Below are positions 53,402-64,000 of a stretch of DNA of 64,000 bases, in pieces. This DNA is from Metopolophium dirhodum (Eukaryota > Arthropoda > Insecta > Hemiptera > Aphididae): positions 146,960,526 through 147,024,525 of the forward strand of contig NC_083560.1 in NCBI RefSeq assembly GCF_019925205.1. The letters run 5' to 3'. The position numbers were made by a program, and so were the translations under genes. The notes under the pieces are model-generated. The model saw only the letters and a program-made list of their open reading frames with translations. It had not been told where the DNA came from and made no database searches. The number at the start of each line of letters is the position of its first letter. Positions within the stretch are counted from its first letter, which is position 1.

Positions 53402-56400
53402 CTAAAATTTTATTCATCAACAAATTATGTTTTTATTAATTTGAAAAGATGTACCCTATAAATGAACAATGTTAATATAAAGGTAATAATTGAGTTCTAA
53501 TTTCTAGTTTTACCCCAACGCTAAGAAATTTTCAAAAAAGCGTAATTATTGGGTTTTAAACTCTAGTTTTCTGAAAACCTAGTTTATTTATAGTGGATAA
53601 GTGTATTCGCAATTGACTAAAATTGTATTCATCAACAAATTATGTTTTTTATTAATTTGAAAAGATGTACCCCAACGCTAAGAAATTTTCACATAAGCGT
53701 AATTATTGGGTTTTAAACTCTAGTTTTCTGAAAACCTAGTTTATTTATAGTGGATAAGTGTATTTGCAATTGACTAAAATTTTATTCATCAACAAATTAT
53801 GTTTTTTATTAATTTGAAAAGATGTACCCTATCAATGAACAATATTAATATAAACGTAATTATTGAGTTCTAAATTCTAGTTATTCCTTCTACTAATCTA
53901 TCTATAGGTGACTAATGTATTAGCAATTGACTAAAGTCTTATTCATCAACAAATTATGTTTTTTATGAATTTGAAAAGATGTTCCCCAACGCTAAGAAAT
54001 TTTCATATAAGCGTAATTATTGGGTTTTAAACTCTAGTTTCCTGAAAACCTAGTTTATTTATAGTGGATAAGTGTATTTGCAATTGACTAAAATTTTATT
54101 CATCAACAAATTATGTTTTTATTAATTTAAAAAGATGTACCCTATTAATGAACAATGTTAATATAAAGGTAATAATTGAGTTCTAAATTCTAGTTTTTTC
54201 TTCTACTAATCCATCTATAGGTGACTAATGTATTAGCTATTGACTTAAGTCTTATTCATCAACAAATTATGTTTTTTATTAATTTGAAAAGATGTACCCC
54301 AACGCTAAAAAATGTTCATATAAGCGTAATTATTTGGTTTTATACTCTAGTTTTCTGTAAACCTAGTTTCATTATAGTTGATAAGTGTATTTGCAATTGA
54401 CTAAAATTGTATTCATCAACAAATTATGTTTTTTATTAATTTGAAAAGATGTACCCCAACGCTAAGAAATTTTCATATAAGGGTAATTATTGGGTTTAAA
54501 CTATAGTTTTCTGAAAACCTAGTTTATTTACAGTGGATAAGTGTATTTGCAATTGACTAAAATTGTATTCATCAACAAATTATGTTTTTTTTTAATTTGA
54601 AATGTTTACCCCAACACTAAAAAATGTTCATATTTGCGCAATTATTTGGTTTTAAACTCTAGTTTTCTGATAACCTAGTTTATTTATAGTGAATAAAAAT
54701 ATTTGCAATTGACTAAAGTTTTATTCATCAACAAATTATGTTTTTTATTAATTTGAAAAGATGTACCCCAACGCTAAAAAATGTTCATATAAGCGTAATT
54801 ATTGGGTTTTAAACTCTAGTTTTCTGAAAACCTAGTTTATTTATAGTGGATAAGTGTATTTGCAATTGACTAAAATTTAATTCATCAACAAATTATGTTT
54901 TTTATTAATTTGAAATGCTGTACCCCAACGCTATAAAATGTTCATATAAGCGTAATTATTGGGTTGTATACTCTAGTTTTCTGAAAACCTAGTTTCATTA
55001 TAGTTGATAAGTGTATTTGCAATTGACTAAAATTGTATTCATCAACAAATTATGTTTTTTATTAATTTGAAAAGATGTACCCCAACGCTAAAAAATGTTC
55101 ATATAAGCGTAATTATTGGGTTTTAAACTCTAGTTTTCTGAAAACCTAGTTTATTTATAGTGGATAAGTGTATTTGCAATTGACTAAAATTTTATTCATC
55201 AACAAATTATGGTTTTTATTAATTTGAAAAGATGTACCCCAACGCTAAGAAATTTTCATATAAGCGTAATTATTGGGTTTCAAACTCTAGTTTCCTGAAA
55301 ACCTAGTTTATTTATAGTGGATAAGTGTATTTGCAATTGACTAAAATGTTATTCATCAACAAATTATGTTTTTATTAATTTGAAAAGATGTACCCTATCA
55401 ATGAATAATGTTAATATAAAGGTAATAATTGAGTTCTAAATTCTAGTTATTTCTTCTACTAATCCATCTATAGGTGACTAATGTATTAACAATTGACTTA
55501 AGTCTTATTCAACAACAAATTATGTTTTTTATTTATTTGAAAAGATGTACCCTATCAATGAGCAATGTTAATATAAAGGTAATAATTGAGTTCTAAATTC
55601 TAGTTTTACCCCAACGCTAAGAAATTTTCAAAAAAGCGTAATTATTGGGTTTTAAAATCTAGTTTTCTGAAAACCTAGTTTATTTATAGTGGATAAGTGT
55701 ATTCGCAATTGACTAAAATTGTATTCATCAACAAATTATGTTTTTTATTAATTTGAAAAGATGTACCCCAACGCTAAGAAATTTTCACATAAGCGTAATT
55801 ATTGGGTTTTAAACTCTAGTTTTCTGAAAACCTAGTTTATTTATAGTGGATAAGTGTATTTGCAATTGACTAAAATTTTATTCATCAACAAATTATGGTT
55901 TTTATTAATTTGAAAAGATGTACCCCAACGCTAAGAAATTTTCATATAAGCGTAATTATTGGGTTTTAAACTCTAGTTTCCTGAAAACCTAGTTTATTCA
56001 TAGTGGATAAGTGTATTTGCAATTGACTAAAATGTTATTCATCAACAAATTATGTTTTTATTAATTTGAAAAGATGTACCCTATCAATGAGCAATGTTAA
56101 TATAAAGGTAATAATTGAGTTCTAAATTCTAGTTTTACCCCAACGCTAAAAAATGTTCATATAAGCGTAAATATTTGGTTTTATACTCTAGTTTTCTGAA
56201 AACCTAGTTTCATTATAGTTGATAAGTGTATTTGCAATTGACTAAAATTGTATTCATCAACAAATTATGTTTTTTTTTAATTTGAAATGTTTACCCCAAC
56301 ACTAAAAAATGTTCATATTTGCGCAATTATTTGGTTTTAAACTCTAGTTTTCTGATAACCTAGTTTATTTATAGTGAATAAAAGTATTTGCAATTGACTA

Positions 56401-57322
56401 AAGTTTTATTCATCAACAAATTATGTTTTTTATTAATTTGAAAAGATGTACCCCAACGCTAAAAAATGTTCAAATAAGCGTAATTATTGGGTTTTAAACT
56501 CTAGTTTTCTGAAAACCTAGTTTATTTATAGTGGATAAGTGTATTTGCAATTGACTCAAATTTAATTTATCAACAAATTATGTTTTTAATAATTTGAAAA
56601 GATGTACCCTATCAATGAACAATGTCAATATAAACGTAATTATTGAGTTCTAAATTTTAGTTTTACCCCAACGCTAAAAAATGTTCATATAAGCATAATT
56701 ATTTGGTTTTATACTCTAGTTTTCTGAAAACCTAGTTCCATTATAGTTGATAAGTGTATTTGCAATTGACTAAAGTTTTATTCATCAACAAATTATGTTT
56801 TTTTTTAATTTGAAATGCTGTACCCCAACACTAAAAAATGTTCATATTTGCGCAATTATTTGGTTTTAAACTCTAGTTTTCTGATAACCTAGTTTATTTA
56901 TAGTGAATAAAAGTATATTTTGCAATTGACTAAAGTTTTATTCATCAAAAAAATATGTTTTTTATTAATTTGAAATGCTGTACTCCAACACTAAATAATT
57001 TTCATATAAGCGTAATTATTTGGTTTTATACTCTAGTTTTCTGAAAACCTAGTTTCATTATAGTTGATAAGTGTATTTGCAATTGACTAAAGTTTTATTC
57101 ATCAACAAATTATGTTTTTTATTAATTTGAAAAGATGTACCCCAACGCTAAAAAATGTTCATATAAGCGTAATTATTGTGTTTTAAACTCTAGTTTTCTG
57201 AAAACCTAGTTTATTTATAGTGGATAAGTGTATTTGCAATTGACTAAAATTTAATTCATCAACAAATTATGTTTTTTATTAATTTGAAAAGATGTACCCT
57301 ATCAATGAACAATGTTAATATA
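53402..57322 (+). repeat. A/B satellite between inserts 8 and 9
   Basis: Gene-free. It mixes units typical of the left of the window (gatgttccccaacg near 53981, acaatattaatataaacg near 53840, ataagggtaatt near 54478) with units typical of the right (gagcaatg, gaataaaagtat, gtactccaac), so formerly separate lineages have been brought together. Confidence 0.95.
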
Positions 57323-57961
57323 TTATAATAAATTATAAATTATAATAAATAAACAAATAAATTATGAAAATGTCTGATTATTGTTGAAATTTCATTTGCA
57401 TTTGCAACAACATCAATTATTTCCAAATTAGCATTGCGATATGCTTGAACGTTTAACGAAAAATATCCTTTGCGGTTCCGGAAACGCTCAGCGGATTCTC
57501 CACCTGCAATTAAGAAAGAAAGACCACTAATGTAAAATGTAACTATAATTGTAAAAATAAAAATAAATTAATTACATTTATATTGTTAGAAAATTGTGTC
57601 TACGGGTGTAATAACTTGTACCTAGTAATAAGAAAAACAGGTTTGAGTATTAATTATTTTTGTAAATACCTGGTGATTGCCACAACTTCACATGGGTACA
57701 GTCAATAGCACCGATGACTCTTGGGAACTTGGCTCTTCTGTAAAAATTTAACTGGTTCCGTCTTATTTCCTCTGGTGTTCCAGGAAATTTAATATATTGA
57801 CTACGCAAGGACGCAATAGTACAACTAACTTTATGCACTATCCGATTTACTGTTGAAGAACTAAAGCCACACAGATCTCCTGCAGTGGTTTGAAAGCATC
57901 CAGTGGCATAAAATCGTAGAGTGCATAATAACTGGTTAATCGGGCATATACAGTTATTTCT
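57323..57961 (-). mobile_element. Harbinger-derived 639-bp insert, copy 9
   Basis: Variant set t 57391, a 57512, a 57627, g 57645. No difference from copy 8 was noticed. Confidence 0.85.
57340..57961 (-). pseudogene. Harbinger transposase fragment, copy 9
   Basis: Exon 1 57670-57961, intron 57504-57669, exon 2 57340-57503. The frame matches copy 8. Confidence 0.85.
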
Positions 57962-58383
57962 CTAAAATTTTATTCATCAACAAATTATGTTTTTATTAAT
58001 TTGAAAAGATGTACCCTATAAATGAACAATGTTAATATAAAGGTAATAATTGAGTTCTAAATTCTAGTTTTACCCCAACGCTAAGAAATTTTCAAAAAAG
58101 CGTAATTATTGGGTTTTAAACTCTAGTTTTCTGAAAACCTAGTTTATTTATAGTGGATAAGTGTATTCGCAATTGACTAAAATTGTATTCATCAACAAAT
58201 TATGTTTTTTATTAATTTGAAAAGATGTACCCCAACGCTAAGAAATTTTCACATAAGCGTAATTATTGGGTTTTAAACTCTAGTTTTCTGAAAACCTAGT
58301 TTATTTATAGTGGATAAGTGTATTTGCAATTGACTAAAATTTTATTCATCAACAAATTATGTTTTTTATTAATTTGAAAAGAT

Positions 58384-58540
58384 GTACCCTATCAATGAAC
58401 AATATTAATATAAACGTAATTATTGAGTTCTAAATTCTAGTTATTCCTTCTACTAATCTATCTATAGGTGACTAATGTATTAGCAATTGACTAAAGTCTT
58501 ATTCATCAACAAATTATGTTTTTTATGAATTTGAAAAGAT
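58384..58540 (+). repeat. Representative full B monomer (157 bp)
   Basis: It runs from gtaccctatcaatgaac to the base before gttccccaacg of the next A unit. It carries ccttctactaatctatc and taggtgactaatgtattag, which are the B-specific zone between ctagtt and caattgac. Confidence 0.9.
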
Positions 58541-59322
58541 GTTCCCCAACGCTAAGAAATTTTCATATAAGCGTAATTATTGGGTTTTAAACTCTAGTTT
58601 CCTGAAAACCTAGTTTATTTATAGTGGATAAGTGTATTTGCAATTGACTAAAATTTTATTCATCAACAAATTATGTTTTTATTAATTTAAAAAGATGTAC
58701 CCTATTAATGAACAATGTTAATATAAAGGTAATAATTGAGTTCTAAATTCTAGTTTTTTCTTCTACTAATCCATCTATAGGTGACTAATGTATTAGCTAT
58801 TGACTTAAGTCTTATTCATCAACAAATTATGTTTTTTATTAATTTGAAAAGATGTACCCCAACGCTAAAAAATGTTCATATAAGCGTAATTATTTGGTTT
58901 TATACTCTAGTTTTCTGTAAACCTAGTTTCATTATAGTTGATAAGTGTATTTGCAATTGACTAAAATTGTATTCATCAACAAATTATGTTTTTTATTAAT
59001 TTGAAAAGATGTACCCCAACGCTAAGAAATTTTCATATAAGGGTAATTATTGGGTTTAAACTATAGTTTTCTGAAAACCTAGTTTATTTACAGTGGATAA
59101 GTGTATTTGCAATTGACTAAAATTGTATTCATCAACAAATTATGTTTTTTTTTAATTTGAAATGTTTACCCCAACACTAAAAAATGTTCATATTTGCGCA
59201 ATTATTTGGTTTTAAACTCTAGTTTTCTGATAACCTAGTTTATTTATAGTGAATAAAAATATTTGCAATTGACTAAAGTTTTATTCATCAACAAATTATG
59301 TTTTTTATTAATTTGAAAAGAT

Positions 59323-59479
59323 GTACCCCAACGCTAAAAAATGTTCATATAAGCGTAATTATTGGGTTTTAAACTCTAGTTTTCTGAAAACCTAGTTTAT
59401 TTATTGTGGATAAGTGTATTTGCAATTGACTAAAATTTAATTCATCAACAAATTATGTTTTTTATTAATTTGAAATGCT
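59323..59479 (+). repeat. Representative full A monomer (157 bp)
   Basis: It runs from gtaccccaacgctaaaaaatg to the base before the next unit's start at 59480. Its A-specific zone is ttctgaaaacctagttt plus tagtggataagtgtatt. The shared block runs from attgactaaa to its end. Confidence 0.9.
59376..59395 (+). repeat. Imperfect inverted repeat typical of A monomers
   Basis: ctagttttctgaaaacctag can pair as CTAGTTTT with AAAACCTAG around a CTG loop, leaving one bulged C. It is present in most A monomers of the window. It is lost in the ttctgataacctag and ctctagatttctg variants and absent from B. Confidence 0.6.
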
Positions 59480-60106
59480 GTACCCCAACGCTATAAAATG
59501 TTCATATAAGCGTAATTATTGGGTTGTATACTCTAGTTTTCTGAAAACCTAGTTTCATTATAGTTGATAAGTGTATTTGCAATTGACTAAAATTGTATTC
59601 ATCAACAAATTATGTTTTTTATTAATTTGAAAAGATGTACCCCAACGCTAAAAAATGTTCATATAAGCGTAATTATTGGGTTTTAAACTCTAGTTTTCTG
59701 AAAACCTAGTTTATTTATAGTGGATAAGTGTATTTGCAATTGACTAAAATTTTATTCATCAACAAATTATGGTTTTTATTAATTTGAAAAGATGTACCCC
59801 AACGCTAAGAAATTTTCATATAAGCGTAATTATTGGGTTTCAAACTCTAGTTTCCTGAAAACCTAGTTTATTTATAGTGGATAAGTGTATTTGCAATTGA
59901 CTAAAATGTTATTCATCAACAAATTATGTTTTTATTAATTTGAAAAGATGTACCCTATCAATGAATAATGTTAATATAAAGGTAATAATTGAGTTCTAAA
60001 TTCTAGTTATTTCTTCTACTAATCCATCTATAGGTGACTAATGTATTAACAATTGACTTAAGTCTTATTCAACAACAAATTATGTTTTTTATTTATTTGA
60101 AAAGAT

Positions 60107-60322
60107 GTACCCTATCAATGAGCAATGTTAATATAAAGGTAATAATTGAGTTCTAAATTCTAGTTTTACCCCAACGCTAAGAAATTTTCAAAAAAGCGTA
60201 ATTATTGGGTTTTAAAATCTAGTTTTCTGAAAACCTAGTTTATTTATAGTGGATAAGTGTATTCGCAATTGACTAAAATTGTATTCATCAACAAATTATG
60301 TTTTTTATTAATTTGAAAAGAT
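60107..60322 (+). repeat. Representative truncated-B/A composite (216 bp)
   Basis: About 59 bp of B (gtaccctatcaatgag ... ttctaaattctagttt) run straight into taccccaacgct of an A monomer without the rest of B. The joint ctagttttaccccaacg recurs tens of times across the window, for example near 342, 2340, 7440, 13180 and 31765, always at the same base. Confidence 0.9.
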
Positions 60323-61882
60323 GTACCCCAACGCTAAGAAATTTTCACATAAGCGTAATTATTGGGTTTTAAACTCTAGTTTTCTGAAAACCTAGTTTAT
60401 TTATAGTGGATAAGTGTATTTGCAATTGACTAAAATTTTATTCATCAACAAATTATGGTTTTTATTAATTTGAAAAGATGTACCCCAACGCTAAGAAATT
60501 TTCATATAAGCGTAATTATTGGGTTTTAAACTCTAGTTTCCTGAAAACCTAGTTTATTCATAGTGGATAAGTGTATTTGCAATTGACTAAAATGTTATTC
60601 ATCAACAAATTATGTTTTTATTAATTTGAAAAGATGTACCCTATCAATGAGCAATGTTAATATAAAGGTAATAATTGAGTTCTAAATTCTAGTTTTACCC
60701 CAACGCTAAAAAATGTTCATATAAGCGTAAATATTTGGTTTTATACTCTAGTTTTCTGAAAACCTAGTTTCATTATAGTTGATAAGTGTATTTGCAATTG
60801 ACTAAAATTGTATTCATCAACAAATTATGTTTTTTTTTAATTTGAAATGTTTACCCCAACACTAAAAAATGTTCATATTTGCGCAATTATTTGGTTTTAA
60901 ACTCTAGTTTTCTGATAACCTAGTTTATTTATAGTGAATAAAAGTATTTGCAATTGACTAAAGTTTTATTCATCAACAAATTATGTTTTTTATTAATTTG
61001 AAAAGATGTACCCCAACGCTAAAAAATGTTCATATAAGCGTAATTATTGGGTTTTAAACTCTAGTTTTCTGAAAACCTAGTTTATTTATAGTGGATAAGT
61101 GTATTTGCAATTGACTCAAATTTAATTTATCAACAAATTATGTTTTTAATAATTTGAAAAGATGTACCCTATCAATGAACAATGTCAATATAAACGTAAT
61201 TATTGAGTTCTAAATTTTAGTTTTACCCCAACGCTAAAAAATGTTCATATAAGCATAATTATTTGGTTTTATACTCTAGTTTTCTGAAAACCTAGTTCCA
61301 TTATAGTTGATAAGTGTATTTGCAATTGACTAAAGTTTTATTCATCAACAAATTATGTTTTTTTTTAATTTGAAATGCTGTACCCCAACACTAAAAAATG
61401 TTCATATTTGCGCAATTATTTGGTTTTAAACTCTAGTTTTCTGATAACCTAGTTTATTTATAGTGAATAAAAGTATATTTTGCAATTGACTAAAGTTTTA
61501 TTCATCAAAAAAATATGTTTTTTATTAATTTGAAATGCTGTACTCCAACACTAAATAATTTTCATATAAGCGTAATTATTTGGTTTTATACTCTAGTTTT
61601 CTGAAAACCTAGTTTCATTATAGTTGATAAGTGTATTTGCAATTGACTAAAGTTTTATTCATCAACAAATTATGTTTTTTATTAATTTGAAAAGATGTAC
61701 CCCAACGCTAAAAAATGTTCATATAAGCGTAATTATTGTGTTTTAAACTCTAGTTTTCTGAAAACCTAGTTTATTTATAGTGGATAAGTGTATTTGCAAT
61801 TGACTAAAATTTAATTCATCAACAAATTATGTTTTTTATTAATTTGAAAAGATGTACCCTATCAATGAACAATGTTAATATA

Positions 61883-62521
61883 TTATAATAAATTATAAAT
61901 TATAATAAATAAACAAATAAATTATGAAAATGTCTGATTATTGTTGAAATTTCATTTGCATTTGCAACAACATCAATTATTTCCAAATTAGCATTGCGAT
62001 ATGCTTGAACGTTTAACGAAAAATATCCTTTGCGGTTCCGGAAACGCTCAGCGGATTCTCCACCTGCAATTAAGAAAGAAAGACCACTAATGTAAAATGT
62101 AACTATAATTGTAAAAATAAAAATAAATTAATTACATTTATATTGTTAGAAAATTGTGTCTACGGGTGTAATAACTTGTACCTAGTAATAAGAAAAACAG
62201 GTTTGAGTATTAATTATTTTTGTAAATACCTGGTGATTGCCACAACTTCACATGGGTACAGTCAATAGCACCGATGACTCTTGGGAACTTGGCTCTTCTG
62301 TAAAAATTTAACTGGTTCCGTCTTATTTCCTCTGGTGTTCCAGGAAATTTAATATATTGACTACGCAAGGACGCAATAGTACAACTAACTTTATGCACTA
62401 TCCGATTTACTGTTGAAGAACTAAAGCCACACAGATCTCCTGCAGTGGTTTGAAAGCATCCAGTGGCATAAAATCGTAGAGTGCATAATAACTGGTTAAT
62501 CGGGCATATACAGTTATTTCT
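61883..62521 (-). mobile_element. Harbinger-derived 639-bp insert, copy 10
   Basis: Variant set t 61951, a 62072, a 62187, g 62205, as in copies 7-9. It is the last insert in the window. Confidence 0.85.
61900..62521 (-). pseudogene. Harbinger transposase fragment, copy 10
   Basis: Exon 1 62230-62521, intron 62064-62229, exon 2 61900-62063. No new change is seen. Confidence 0.85.
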
Positions 62522-64000
62522 CTAAAATTTTATTCATCAACAAATTATGTTTTTATTAATTTGAAAAGATGTACCCTATAAATGAACAATGTTAATATAA
62601 AGGTAATAATTGAGTTCTAAATTCTAGTTTTACCCCAACGCTAAGAAATTTTCAAAAAAGCGTAATTATTGGGTTTTAAACTCTAGTTTTCTGAAAACCT
62701 AGTTAATTTATAGTGGATAAGTGTATTCGCAATTGACTAAAATTGTATTCATCAACAAATTATGTTTTTTATTAATTTGAAAAGATGTACCCCAACGCTA
62801 AGAAATTTTCACATAAGCGTAATTATTGGGTTTTAAACTCTAGTTTTCTGAAAACCTAGTTTATTTATAGTGGATAAGTGTATTTGCAATTGACTAAAAT
62901 TTTATTCATCAACAAATTATGTTTTTTATTAATTTGAAAAGATGTACCCTATCAATGAACAATATTAATATAAACGTAATTATTGAGTTCTAAATTCTAG
63001 TTATTCCTTCTACTAATCTATCTATAGGTGACTAATGTATTAGCAATTGACTAAAGTCTTATTCATCAACAAATTATGTTTTTTTTTAATTTGAAATGTT
63101 TACCCCAACACTAAAAAATGTTCATATTTGCGCAATTATTTGGTTTTAAACTCTAGTTTTCTGATAACCTAGTTTATTTATAGTGAATAAAAATATTTGC
63201 AATTGACTAAAGTTTTATTCATCAACAAATTATGTTTTTATTAATTTGAAAAGATGTACCCCAACGCTAAAAAATGTTCATATAAGCGTAATTATTGGGT
63301 TTTAAACTCTAGTTTTCTGAAAACCTAGTTTATTTATAGTGGATAAGTGTATTTGCAATTGACTAAAATTTAATTCATCAACAAATTATGTTTTTTATTA
63401 ATTTGAAATGCTGTACCCCAACGCTATAAAATGTTCATATAAGCGTAATTATTGGGTTGTATACTCTAGTTTTCTGAAAACCTAGTTTCATTATAGTGGA
63501 TAAGTGTATTTGCAATTGACTAAAATTTTATTCATCAACAAATTATGTTTTTTATTAATTTGAAAAGATGTACCCTATCAATGAACAATATTAATATAAA
63601 CGTAATTATTGAGTTCTAAATTCTAGTTATTCCTTCTACTAATCTATCTATAGGTGACTAATGTATTAGCAATTGACTAAAGTCTTATTCATCAACAAAT
63701 TATGTTTTTTATGAATTTGAAAAGATGTTCCCCAACGCTAAGAAATTTTCATATAAGCGTAATTATTGGGTTTTAAACTCTAGTTTCCTGAAAACCTAGT
63801 TTATTTATAGTGGATAAGTGTATTTGCAATTGACTAAAATTTTATTCATCAACAAATTATGTTTTTATTAATTTAAAAAGATGTACCCTATTAATGAACA
63901 ATGTTAATATAAAGGTAATAATTGAGTTCTAAATTCTAGTTTTTTCTTCTACTAATCCATCTATAGGTGACTAATGTATTTGCAATTGACTTAAGTCTTA
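62522..64000 (+). repeat. A/B satellite, right end of window
   Basis: Gene-free. After 63080 the order of units is rearranged relative to the 4560-bp repeat: units equivalent to about 59140-59540 come first, and at about 63500 the sequence returns to units equivalent to about 58350 onward, including the ttttatgaatttg unit at 63708. The array continues past the window edge. Confidence 0.9.

Larger units (their letters stand above)
51830..56389 (+). repeat. 4560-bp higher-order unit containing insert 8
   Basis: Inserts 8, 9 and 10 are exactly 4560 bp apart, and landmarks between them keep that offset (tccaacac at 52424, 56984 and 61544). Left of about 51830 the sequence diverges (agttgataagtg here, agtgaataaaag in the next unit). 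Single-base differences seen against the next unit are ctaatttctag at 53497 and ttatagtgg at 54842. Confidence 0.85.
56390..60949 (+). repeat. 4560-bp higher-order unit containing insert 9
   Basis: Second copy, nearly identical to 51830-56389. Differences noticed are gttcaaataagcg at 56468 (catataagcg in the other) and ttattgtgg at 59402. Confidence 0.85.
57962..61882 (+). repeat. A/B satellite between inserts 9 and 10
   Basis: Gene-free copy of 53402-57322 at an offset of 4560. Confidence 0.95.
60950..63080 (+). repeat. Partial third 4560-bp unit containing insert 10
   Basis: It follows the previous unit to about 63080. There attatgttttttatgaatttg is replaced by attatgtttttttttaatttgaaatg, which in the other units comes about 600 bp later. 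Confidence 0.8.

Noticed and set aside
1..64000. Telomere repeat tract
   Set aside because: No tandem TTAGG, TTAGGG or similar short motif is present; the period is 157 bp.
1..64000. CENP-B box in the satellite
   Set aside because: No stretch resembling the known box was found. A centromeric role cannot be judged from sequence alone.

Overview
The window is an almost pure satellite DNA array from a eukaryotic genome. It is about 75% A+T (39 G+C in 157 bases in one hand-counted monomer). It holds no complete gene, no tRNA or rRNA, and no sign of bacterial or viral organisation. The host is most likely an arthropod, probably an insect. That is a low-confidence inference from an AT-rich satellite combined with an intron-containing PIF/Harbinger (HARBI1-like) transposase fragment; nothing here fixes the species.

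The basic unit is a 157-bp monomer in two diverged forms. Form A begins gtaccccaacgct and form B begins gtaccctatcaatgaac. Both share a constant block of about 60 bp (from attgactaaa to gatgtacc) and a shorter one (cgtaattattg to ctagtt), separated by two variable zones. Recombinant units are also common: a 216-bp unit (about 59 bp of B joined to a whole A) and a rarer 129-bp unit (B joined to the middle of A). All are head to tail on one strand. About 57.6 kb of the window, roughly 367 monomer lengths, is this satellite.

Ten copies of one 639-bp non-satellite insert interrupt the array. They start at 8470, 13988, 19134, 40378, 43153, 45928, 49610, 52763, 57323 and 61883, all in the same orientation and with the same two breakpoints. 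On the minus strand each carries the same broken piece of a Harbinger transposase gene: 97 codons of one exon (helix-turn-helix-like region plus the first catalytic Asp in GAIDCTH), a 166-bp intron with GT and AG ends, and the start of a second exon that ends at a stop in AT-rich DNA. There is no in-frame ATG, and a TAG lies at the 5' border. It is therefore a fossil fragment captured once and multiplied with the satellite, not an active transposon.

The array is layered into higher-order repeats. Region 1-7.3 kb holds related ~2-kb blocks (offsets 1999 and ~5098). Region 7.3-19.8 kb holds insert-bearing units of 5518 and 5146 bp, whose 372-bp difference is one extra tandem duplication. Region 19.8-40.4 kb has no insert and contains a 4833-bp and an 1842-bp duplication. 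Region 39.8-46.9 kb has 2775-bp units. Region 46.6-53.4 kb has units of 3682 and 3153 bp. Region 51.8-63.1 kb has 4560-bp units that are almost identical. Shared breakpoints, nested duplications, patches of converted sequence and four diagnostic substitutions inside the inserts point to repeated unequal exchange and gene conversion, most recently at the right end.
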